The translations under genes were made by a program, and so were the position numbers. The notes beneath the pieces were generated by a model. It did no database searches, was not told where the DNA came from, and was given only the letters and a program-made list of their open reading frames with translations. Shown here one piece after another: positions 1-5,509 of a stretch of 5,841 bases of DNA. The DNA is from an uncultured cyanobacterium (GTDB lineage Bacteria; Cyanobacteriota; Cyanobacteriia; CACIAM-69d): positions 1-5,841 of the forward strand of contig CALCTI010000525.1 of assembly GCA_937894105.1 (NCBI GenBank), given 5' to 3'. Within the stretch, counting starts at the first letter, position 1, and each line of letters begins with the position of its first letter.

Positions 1-773
1 CCCGCCCCTTCAAAATCCACATCTCCCACCAGCTTCGCTCCCCCTGCGGGCTTATCCACCCGATTAATGCCCACATCAATTACCACCGCCCCCGGCTTCA
101 CCATATCCGCCGTCACCAACTCCGGGCGTCCTACGGCGACCACCAAAATATCTGCCTCGCGGGTGACCGCCCTTAACTCTGGGGTTTTGGAATGGGCAAT
201 GGTAACGGTGGCATTGGCGTCTAGGAGCATTAGGGCGAGGGGCTTGCCCACCAAAATGCTGCGTCCCAGCACCACCGCTTTTTTTCCCGCCGGGTCAATG
301 CCACAGTCTCGCAAAATTTCCATCACCCCCGCCGGCGTACAGCTTCGCAGACCTGCTTCAGATCGCACCAGCCGCCCCAGGTTGGTAGGATGCAGTCCGT
401 CCGCGTCCTTATCGGGGTCAATTTCCAACAGCAGATTATTCCCATCCAATCCTTCCGGCAAGGGCAACTGCACCAAAATGCCGTCCACGTTGGGGTCAGC
501 GTTGAGGCGGTGAATTTCCTGGGTCAGCTCCTCCTGGGAAACCGTTACCGGAAAGTGCCGCCCTAATGAGGCAATCCCAATGCGATCGCAGGCCCGCCCC
601 TTGTTGCGCACGTAGGCCGCGCTGGCCGGATTATCTCCTATCATCAACACCGCCAACCCCGGCGGACGTCCCCGCTCCGCCGTTAGCTGGGAAACTTTTT
701 TAGCCAGTTGCTCTTGGATTCGCAGGGCAAGGGCTTTACCGTTAAGGATGTGAATGGTGGACGCTGATGTCAT
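1..773 (-). CDS. folD: FolD, bifunctional methylenetetrahydrofolate dehydrogenase / methenyltetrahydrofolate cyclohydrolase (C-terminus cut by window edge)
   Basis: FolD is a cytosolic enzyme that interconverts 5,10-methylene-THF, 5,10-methenyl-THF and 10-formyl-THF using NADP(H), supplying one-carbon units for purine and formyl-Met synthesis. I translated 257 codons from the ATG at 773. Visible family marks are the catalytic Tyr54-x3-Lys58 in SAAYVRNKGRACDRIGI, the signature DGILVQLPLP (98-107), KDADGLHP (122-129), SCTPAGV (144-150), the Rossmann loop VVLGRSILVGKPLALMLL (167-184), and VVAVGRPELV followed by GAVVIDVGINRVD. The usual KDVDG reads KDADG here, a mild change. FolD is normally about 285-295 residues, so some 30 C-terminal residues, including the usual PVPGGVGPMT motif, lie beyond position 1. 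The start is supported by TTAGG ending 7 nt upstream of the ATG on the minus strand (781-785) and by full alignment from the N-terminus. It is divergent from the lipoprotein gene. The family call is near certain. Confidence 0.96.
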   Translation of the reverse strand, partial: MTSASTIHILNGKALALRIQEQLAKKVSQLTAERGRPPGLAVLMIGDNPASAAYVRNKGRACDRIGIASLGRHFPVTVSQEELTQEIHRLNADPNVDGILVQLPLPEGLDGNNLLLEIDPDKDADGLHPTNLGRLVRSEAGLRSCTPAGVMEILRDCGIDPAGKKAVVLGRSILVGKPLALMLLDANATVTIAHSKTPELRAVTREADILVVAVGRPELVTADMVKPGAVVIDVGINRVDKPAGGAKLVGDVDFEGA

Positions 774-909
774 GAATCGACCTAACTCGCTGGTCAAGTT
801 TGTCACAGGATTCGGGGTGGCGTGGTGCTTTTTAAAGAGAATTTTTGAAGAAAAACTTTAAGAAAAACTTTTGAGACAAACGTTGAAGCAAATTTCGAAA
901 TTATCTTCT
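774..909. promoter_or_regulatory. Divergent intergenic region between folD and the lipoprotein gene
   Basis: This 136-bp gap must hold the start signals of folD (leftward) and probably of the lipoprotein gene (rightward). I see no convincing -35/-10 pair in either direction. AT-rich tracts around 828-871, including TTTAAA near 831-836, are the likeliest promoter core, and the region contains the 12-bp duplication listed separately. If the lipoprotein starts at the TTG at 871 instead of the ATG at 910, the gap shrinks to 97 bp. The regulatory role is inferred from position only. Confidence 0.4.
848..871. repeat. Exact 12-bp tandem duplication
   Basis: The unit AAGAAAAACTTT occurs twice head to tail without mismatch, at 848-859 and 860-871. 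It lies in the folD/lipoprotein divergent gap. It could be replication slippage in A/T-rich DNA or a pair of binding sites one helical turn apart (12 bp is slightly over one turn). The second copy ends at the first base of a possible TTG start of the lipoprotein gene. Confidence 0.85.
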
Positions 910-1338
910 ATGGGCAAACTATTCGGTCAACACAACAAAGGCATCGCCCAAGTCGCTGGATTGATTACCCTCACGGTTACATTGCTGGGGTGTGGGGGCA
1001 TCACGGGCGAAACGGTGCCCCTCTCCACGGTGGCCCAGCTTGAAGCGACGGTGCTAACGGAAACTCCCGAGGCGTCACCGAACCTTGAAAATATGCCGAA
1101 CATGGTGGCGATCGCCGGAGAAGTGGTGGCCACCGCCCCTCTGGTTAATGCCGGACTGTATCGCATTAACGACGGCACCGGCACCCTGTGGATTCGCACG
1201 GAAAATTTACCCCTGCCCACCGTGGGTGAATCCCTGCGAGTGGAGCTAACGGCGGAATATCGTCCCATTGAAATTGAAGCCCAAAATTTTGACCAGGCAT
1301 TTGGAGTGGAGCAGCGGCGATCGCCCCTTGAACAGTAA
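910..1338 (+). CDS. Small predicted lipoprotein with OB-fold-like domain, function unknown
   Basis: The product from the ATG at 910 is 142 residues. It begins with a lipoprotein signal peptide: a short basic n-region (Lys3, Lys10), a hydrophobic stretch VAGLITLTVTLLG (15-27) and a lipobox LLGC with the acceptor Cys28. It should therefore be exported and lipid-anchored. A low-complexity Thr/Glu/Pro linker (about 30-62) precedes a compact beta-rich part (about 65-135) with AGEVV, YRINDGTGTLWIRT and VGESLRVELTAEYR, a pattern typical of small OB-fold-like domains. No enzymatic motif is visible. The reading frame stays open upstream to a TTG at 871 (155 residues), but that would put the lipobox Cys at residue 41, so the ATG giving Cys28 is preferred. 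Neither start has a good Shine-Dalgarno. It contains two HIP1 octamers (1108 and 1317). I do not recognise a named family; the OB-fold is an inference from pattern. Confidence 0.78.
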   Translation: MGKLFGQHNKGIAQVAGLITLTVTLLGCGGITGETVPLSTVAQLEATVLTETPEASPNLENMPNMVAIAGEVVATAPLVNAGLYRINDGTGTLWIRTENLPLPTVGESLRVELTAEYRPIEIEAQNFDQAFGVEQRRSPLEQ

Positions 1339-1407
1339 AGGAGCCGTGAGGAGCAATTTTTGATTGATGTACTATAATTTAAACACCCTAAAACTGCTGG
1401 AAATAAT

Positions 1408-1434
1408 CACCAGGAATCAGGACATAGCCTGGTG
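1408..1434 (+). other. Hairpin in the recA upstream region
   Basis: CACCAGG (1408-1414) is perfectly complementary to CCTGGTG (1428-1434) across a 13-nt loop. TAA/TTA can add three more pairs outside a single bulged T. No T-run follows, so it is not a classical terminator. It lies just downstream of the TATAAT at 1373 and would be near the 5' end of a transcript starting there. Confidence 0.5.
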
Positions 1435-1600
1435 TTACCCTTAACGCAGTAGGCTCTGAATTCTAGGGGCTGTCATCCACGTAAAATCTAAACAAAGCCA
1501 AAGCAAGGTCCAAATACCAAATAAAGCCCAAGGTTTGAGCCATAAGATTTACACCGTTCCTGGCTTGTTTTTTGTCCAGGGCGTGAAACGTCCCACGATG

Positions 1601-1634
1601 TAGGGCTTGTGGAAATCATCGATGACGCGCCCTA
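1601..1634. promoter_or_regulatory. Nested palindrome just upstream of recA (candidate operator or hairpin)
   Basis: TAGGGC (1601-1606) and GCCCTA (1629-1634) form an outer inverted repeat. Between them sits a perfect 10-bp palindrome, TCATCGATGA (1616-1625). The element ends 31 bp before the recA ATG. It could be a dimeric repressor site or an mRNA hairpin near the ribosome-binding region. It does not match the cyanobacterial LexA consensus RGTACNNNDGTWCB. The symmetry is seen directly; the function is inferred. Confidence 0.4.
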
Positions 1635-1665
1635 GGCTTCTAAATTCACAACGCCCCATAGTGCC

Positions 1666-2853
1666 ATGCCAAGATCAAGCTCTAAAAGCAGTACCAATTC
1701 CAGAAGCTCCTCCGCCAAAGGGACTCCAAAGTCCACAAAAAAAGATGAGCCCACGCCCATTTCCGCTGATCCTGAAAAGGAAAAAGCGCTGAATATGGTG
1801 CTGCAACAAATTGAGCGATCCCACGGTAAAGGCTCAATTATGAGGTTGGGCGATGCGGGGCGGATGCGGGTTGAAACCATTTCTACGGGAGCAATGACCC
1901 TAGATTTGGCCCTGGGCGGTGGCTTGCCCAAGGGGCGGGTGATTGAAATTTACGGACCCGAAAGCTCTGGTAAGACGACCCTAGCCCTACACGCGGTGGC
2001 CGAAGTGCAAAAGGCGGGCGGCGTTGCCGCTTTTGTGGACGCGGAGCACGCTTTAGATCCGGTTTATTCCAAAGCACTGGGGGTGGATACGGATAATCTG
2101 CTGATTTCCCAGCCCGATACGGGGGAAGAGGCGTTGGATGTGGTGGATCAGCTGGTGCGATCGGCGGCGGTGGATATTGTGGTAATCGATTCCGTGGCGG
2201 CGCTGGTGCCGCGATCAGAAATTGAAGGGGAAATGGGCAGCACCCAGGTAGGCGTCCAAGCTCGACTAATGAGCCACGCCCTACGAAAAATTACCGGTAA
2301 CATTGGCAAGTCTGGCTGCACGGTTGTTTTCCTGAACCAGCTTCGCCTAAAAATCGGTGTCACCTACGGCAGCCCAGAAACCACTACCGGCGGTAACGCG
2401 CTGAAGTTCTACGCCTCTGTGCGTCTGGATATTCGTCGGATTCAAACGTTGAAAAAAGGCACCGAAGAATTTGGCATCCGCGCCAAGGTGAAGGTGGCCA
2501 AAAATAAAGTTGCGCCACCGTTCCGCATTGGTGAATTTGACATTATTTTCGGTCAAGGCATTTCGTCGGTGGGGTGCCTGGTGGACCTGGCGGAAAAACA
2601 CGAAATTATCGTGCGCAAGGGGGCTTGGTACAGCTACAACGGGGAGAATATTAGCCAGGGGCGTGATAACGCCATTTTGTACCTCAAGGAAAATGCTGAC
2701 GTTATGGCGAAGGTGGAGTCTGAGCTGACCCAAAAGTTAATTGAAAGCGGTGCTATTTACAATCGCAGCGGTGCGCCGGACAATGGCGCAGCTTCCAGTG
2801 CTTCCGATGGGGCTAGTGCTAAGGAGTCTGATTCTATTGAGGACGCCTTTTAG
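1666..2853 (+). CDS. recA: RecA recombinase
   Basis: RecA polymerises on single-stranded DNA, drives ATP-dependent homologous pairing and strand exchange, and in many bacteria stimulates LexA self-cleavage. The 395-residue product shows Walker A GPESSGKT (97-104), the catalytic Glu127 in FVDAEHALDP, Walker B IVVIDSVAAL (171-180), loop L1 around EIEGEMGSTQVG (185-196), and loop L2 with NQLRLKIGVTYGSPETTTGG (224-243) followed by NALKFYASVRLDIRR. The C-terminal domain with KGAWYSYNGENISQGRDNA (318-336) is intact and ends in an acidic IEDAF tail. The core aligns from about residue 35 (ADPEKEKALNMVLQQIE). The first 34 residues are an extra, Ser/Thr/Lys-rich and probably disordered extension. An in-frame stop at 1633-1635 and the absence of any other ATG, GTG or TTG before the core make 1666 the only ordinary start. 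There is no clear Shine-Dalgarno, which is common in cyanobacteria. It is convergent with the sigma gene. Confidence 0.98.
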   Translation: MPRSSSKSSTNSRSSSAKGTPKSTKKDEPTPISADPEKEKALNMVLQQIERSHGKGSIMRLGDAGRMRVETISTGAMTLDLALGGGLPKGRVIEIYGPESSGKTTLALHAVAEVQKAGGVAAFVDAEHALDPVYSKALGVDTDNLLISQPDTGEEALDVVDQLVRSAAVDIVVIDSVAALVPRSEIEGEMGSTQVGVQARLMSHALRKITGNIGKSGCTVVFLNQLRLKIGVTYGSPETTTGGNALKFYASVRLDIRRIQTLKKGTEEFGIRAKVKVAKNKVAPPFRIGEFDIIFGQGISSVGCLVDLAEKHEIIVRKGAWYSYNGENISQGRDNAILYLKENADVMAKVESELTQKLIESGAIYNRSGAPDNGAASSASDGASAKESDSIEDAF

Positions 2854-2876
2854 ATCAGACGAAATAAGGCGGTGCA

Positions 2877-2913
2877 TTTTACGCGCCCTTTGACTGAAAA
2901 GACTGGCGTAAAA
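2877..2913 (+). other. Inverted repeat in the recA 3' untranslated region
   Basis: TTTTACGC (2877-2884) is complementary to GCGTAAAA (2906-2913) over a 21-nt loop, 23 bp after the recA stop and 15 bp before the terminator stem. The loop holds the direct repeat GACTG...GACTG. It could help stabilise the mRNA 3' end, but the long loop makes this weak. Confidence 0.4.
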
Positions 2914-2922
2914 ACCAAAACG

Positions 2923-2961
2923 AAAAAACCCCGTAACTGTTTTAGCTACGGGGCGTTTTTT
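2923..2961. terminator. Bidirectional intrinsic terminator between convergent recA and the sigma gene
   Basis: The stem CCCCGTA (2929-2935) pairs perfectly with TACGGGG (2947-2953). Two further pairs, CT/AG, sit inside past an A/C mismatch, leaving a 5-nt loop. A run of six T (2956-2961) follows on the plus strand, and six A (2923-2928) precede the stem, so the minus-strand transcript also ends in six U. It therefore suits recA from the left and the sigma gene from the right (stop at 3003-3005). The symmetry and convergent gene layout make this a strong call. Confidence 0.92.
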
Positions 2962-3002
2962 GAGATTTTTTTCGAAATCTACAAAACCTAAGTAAGGGAA
3001 AA

Positions 3003-4265
3003 TTAGGTTAGGGCTTCTAGATAGTCTCGCACCTGATTACGGTGACGAGGCTGACGTAGCTTTTGTAGCGCTTTGGCTTCAATTTGACGTACGCGCTCGC
3101 GCGATAAATCAAGCGCCCGGCCAATTTCCGCCAGGGAATAGGGGCTGCCGTGTCCCAAACCAAACCGCATTTGAATCACGTCCCGCTCCCGGCTGGTGAG
3201 CTGGGCCAATAGATTTTGTAAATCCTTTTGCAAGGACTCGCGCATTAGCAGATCTTCCGGCGAGGCGTCGTCCGCTTCCAGTAAATCGCCCAGCTCCGTG
3301 TCCTTGTCTTTACCCACTTTGGTTTCCAAAGACACCGCCCGAGGTACCCGCATCAGCACTTCTCGCACTTGGGCGGGGGTCATCTCCAGCTCCTTGGCAA
3401 TATCGTCAAGGGTGGCGGTGCGACCGCGCTCTTGGGAAATTTTGCGCTGGGCTTTTTTGATTTTGTTGAGCTTCTCGGTGATGTGCACCGGCAGGCGAAT
3501 GGTGCGGCTCTGGGTGGCGATCGCCCGGGTAATCCCCTGACGAATCCACCAATAAGCGTAGGTGCTAAAGCGATAGCCCTTTGTGGGATCAAACTTTTCC
3601 ACCGCCCGCTCCAAGCCCAGGGTGCCTTCTTGGATCAAATCCAGCAGCTCCAGCCCACGATTTTGGTACTTCTTAGCAACGGAGACCACCAAGCGTAAAT
3701 TCGCCTTAATCATCCGCTCCTTAGCGCGAGTTCCCTGGTTTTGGATCGCATCTAGCTCGGCGATCGCCATCCCAGCAACCTCCGCCCAGCGCTCTTTACC
3801 CTCCACCAGCAACTCTTTCAAAGCAACGCTATCCATTTCCACCGCCCGAGCCCAACGCTCCTTAGACGGACGATGCCCCAAATTGGACGCCAACTGGTCG
3901 CGCATCTCCAGCACCTGCTCATAGCGAGCCGTGATCGGATCCTCCTCATCCTTCGCCGCCTTTGCCCGAGTTTCAAGGATCCCCATATAGCGCTGAATCT
4001 TCTGAGCTTCGGTCACCTCCTCATCGCGCCCCAATAAACGCACCCGACCGATTTCCTGAAGGTACAACCGCACCAAATCAGTGGTCCGCCGCCGCTCCCG
4101 CTTCTTAGTGCGCCCCGCAGCAACCGGCTCTAGCTCCTCCATCTCTGCTTCTGTTGACTCTAGCGTTGCTCCGTCAGCCTTTTTCGAAGAAGGAGCGATC
4201 GCCGCTGGTGCTGGATCAGCCGACTGAGCCTGGGGCACATTGGAATTATCTAAATTTACAGGCAT
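3003..4265 (-). CDS. sigC: Group 2 sigma-70 factor, SigC-like
   Basis: This RNA polymerase sigma factor directs the core enzyme to -10/-35 promoters. The 420-residue product has an N-terminal low-complexity part (1-60) passing from acidic (ESTEAEMEELEP) to basic (GRTKKRERRR), region 1.2 DLVRLYLQEIGRVRLL (63-78), and a long non-conserved segment (about 96-178). Region 2 (about 180-256) has KANLRLVVSVAKKYQNRG, DLIQEGTLGLERAVEKFD, the DNA-melting and -10 helices FSTYAYWWIRQGITRAI (233-249) and TIRLPVHITEKLNKIKKAQR. Region 3 follows (about 257-335), then region 4 with TSRERDVIQMRFGLG and the helix-turn-helix SLAEIGRALDLSRERVRQIE (377-396). The wording KYQNRGLELLDLIQEGTLGLERAVEKF and its length point to a cyanobacterial group 2 sigma, nearest to SigC as I remember it, and not to the essential SigA (KYMNRGLSFQDLIQEGSLGL). 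Group 2 factors serve stress, nutrient and stationary-phase expression. AGAGGA lies 15 nt before the ATG, a long spacing. Family certain; paralogue letter less so. Confidence 0.93.
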   Translation of the reverse strand: MPVNLDNSNVPQAQSADPAPAAIAPSSKKADGATLESTEAEMEELEPVAAGRTKKRERRRTTDLVRLYLQEIGRVRLLGRDEEVTEAQKIQRYMGILETRAKAAKDEEDPITARYEQVLEMRDQLASNLGHRPSKERWARAVEMDSVALKELLVEGKERWAEVAGMAIAELDAIQNQGTRAKERMIKANLRLVVSVAKKYQNRGLELLDLIQEGTLGLERAVEKFDPTKGYRFSTYAYWWIRQGITRAIATQSRTIRLPVHITEKLNKIKKAQRKISQERGRTATLDDIAKELEMTPAQVREVLMRVPRAVSLETKVGKDKDTELGDLLEADDASPEDLLMRESLQKDLQNLLAQLTSRERDVIQMRFGLGHGSPYSLAEIGRALDLSRERVRQIEAKALQKLRQPRHRNQVRDYLEALT

Positions 4266-4427
4266 GGCGTTTATGTTAAATCCTCTTACTAAGTGCGCCA
4301 GTGGAAAACCGGCTCTTGGAAAAACTAAGGTCTCTCTAAATGTTTGGATATAACTCCGAATGGATAACAGGGTTTTAAAAAATTGCCTAGGACTTTATGG
4401 TGCCCAATCGTCGCCAATTGCGATTAA

Positions 4428-4437
4428 TTGTTAACAA
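4428..4437. promoter_or_regulatory. Perfect 10-bp palindrome upstream of the sigma gene
   Basis: TTGTTAACAA is fully self-complementary and lies 163 bp upstream of the sigma start codon. A second inverted pair, CAATT/AATTG (4415-4419 with 4426-4430), overlaps it. This fits an operator for a dimeric regulator, but short A/T palindromes also arise by chance in such DNA. Confidence 0.25.
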
Positions 4438-5169
4438 AGTCTTTAAGCCTCAGTCTGCTTTACCACTCGAAATCGCCATATTTGCTGTTACAAGGAAAAC
4501 TCCCACAGCTCCAAACACCGTATGCACGTCTGAATTAAGGACGAGGGCATTTGCAAAAGCCCACGATTTTCATCTTAGGGATAGTCCACGTCGATTTCAG
4601 TGATCTTTGCTCGAGATTCAATTAATCTCCATCACCTAGGAAACATCAGCCGGATCGCAGTAATTTGTGGCCCATATCTCTAAAGCAAAGCGATCTGGAT
4701 CACCATTGTGCATGATTTAATTCTGCACATTCAAAGATTAGTTGTGAATTGGATACAAATTGAATTAAATGCAACAAAAAAATAAACAAATCCTCTGTTG
4801 ATTCCCCAAAAAGGGAACTGTGTTCTTTTGAAAAGATTAAGTTTTTTGAGCCTAAGACATTTCCATCATGCCTTGGTATCCGTGGGATTTCCCGATATTT
4901 CCAGTTAGGTAATCTCTTTGCCTTAGTCGTTCAAGGGGAGCCTTAATTAATTTATATTGATTCGTCTGAATGAGGAATTTTCTGAAGGATTGCTCCGCCA
5001 CTGTTAGGGAAAAGCACCTCAAAATTCAGACAATCTTTTCTGGATTTTGTGCTTGAAATTACCCTTAAAGGAAAAACGACGGAGAAATTGAGTTGATAAG
5101 AAATAATAAGTTTACTGATGAGTTGCCCAAGGGGTTAGCTCATAAATTAATTGATAAATTGTGAATCTT

Positions 5170-5206
5170 GCCCCCAAAAATCCTTAAAGCCACTTTAGGA
5201 TGGGGC
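5170..5206. other. Long imperfect hairpin
   Basis: GCCCC (5170-5174) pairs with GGGGC (5202-5206). Inside, ATCCT-t-AAAG (5180-5189) pairs with CTTTAGGAT (5193-5201) across a 3-nt loop CCA. That gives 14 base pairs with one bulged T and an unpaired CAAAA on the left arm. No T-run follows immediately on the plus strand, so it is not an obvious terminator in that direction. The minus-strand transcript would also lack a clean U-run. It may be part of a structured RNA or a small repeat element. Confidence 0.55.
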
Positions 5207-5306
5207 TTCTGGGGAACCGCCTTGCACACCGAAAACCACCAGAACGGTAGTGCCCGCTAGTGAGTCTTGTTGCGCTGATGCTTTCTGGCTTCCTGGGGCG
5301 ACTTTA

Positions 5307-5337
5307 AAACTTCAGAAAGGTCAGGTGCTGAAAGTTT
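5307..5337 (+). other. Hairpin in the cobO upstream region
   Basis: AAACTTCAG (5307-5315) pairs with CTGAAAGTTT (5328-5337) with one bulged A and a 12-nt loop. Two more A/T pairs lie beyond one mismatch. It sits about 235 bp before the cobO start and may be part of a structured leader or simply chance pairing in A/T-rich DNA. Confidence 0.35.
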
Positions 5338-5509
5338 GAATGTCGTACTTAAATTTGATTAGGATTAAATCCGACGACTATGGGACGAGCTGTTTGGTGG
5401 TTTTAAGTTTGGCGTTGCCCCTGATTGGCAGGCTCCGTTAGGGAGCGGCGAGCGACACAGTAAAGCAGTTTGATTTAATGCGTTTTGCCCGGTTTGCTTT
5501 GAATATTTT

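Larger units (their letters stand above)
1339..1665. promoter_or_regulatory. Upstream/leader region of recA, rich in inverted repeats
   Basis: These 327 bp hold no credible gene. A perfect TATAAT lies at 1373-1378, but nothing like TTGACA stands 16-18 bp before it, so it would be a -35-less promoter if real, giving a recA leader of about 280 nt. Inverted repeats follow: CACCAGG/CCTGGTG (1408-1414 with 1428-1434), CCTGG/CCAGG (1559-1563 with 1576-1580), GGGCGT-GAA-ACG(t)CCC (1579-1594), and TAGGGC/GCCCTA (1601-1606 with 1629-1634) enclosing the 10-bp palindrome TCATCGATGA (1616-1625). No clear intrinsic terminator for the lipoprotein gene is present. A regulatory role is inferred from position and symmetry. 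Confidence 0.45.

Noticed and set aside
67..513. 148-codon plus-strand frame opposite folD
   Set aside because: Antisense shadow of the well-supported folD frame; Thr/Ser/Arg-rich translation without motifs.
1339..1360. GCTCCTCACGG on the minus strand, reminiscent of the CUCCUCAC core of cyanobacterial Yfr1 RNA
   Set aside because: The core differs at its end and there are no flanking stem-loops or promoter/terminator in the right places.
3369..3924. Plus-strand frames opposite the sigma gene
   Set aside because: Shadows of conserved sigma-70 regions; the minus frame carries all family motifs.
4397..4603. 68-codon plus-strand frame in the sigma-cobO gap
   Set aside because: No Shine-Dalgarno, no recognisable domain, composition like the surrounding non-coding DNA; expected length by chance.
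4995..5004. CCGCCACTGT, resembling a conserved piece of cobalamin riboswitches, upstream of cobO
   Set aside because: The B12-box-like element (AGTCAGGAGACCTGCC type) and the expected surrounding stems were not found, and it lies over 560 bp from cobO. A covariance-model search (Rfam Cobalamin, AdoCbl variant) would settle it; a significant hit would reverse this.
5318..5334. AGGTCAGGTGCTGAAAG, resembling part of the SRP RNA tip
   Set aside because: The matching distal half (GGAAGCAGC-like) and flanking stem are absent, so the likeness is probably chance.
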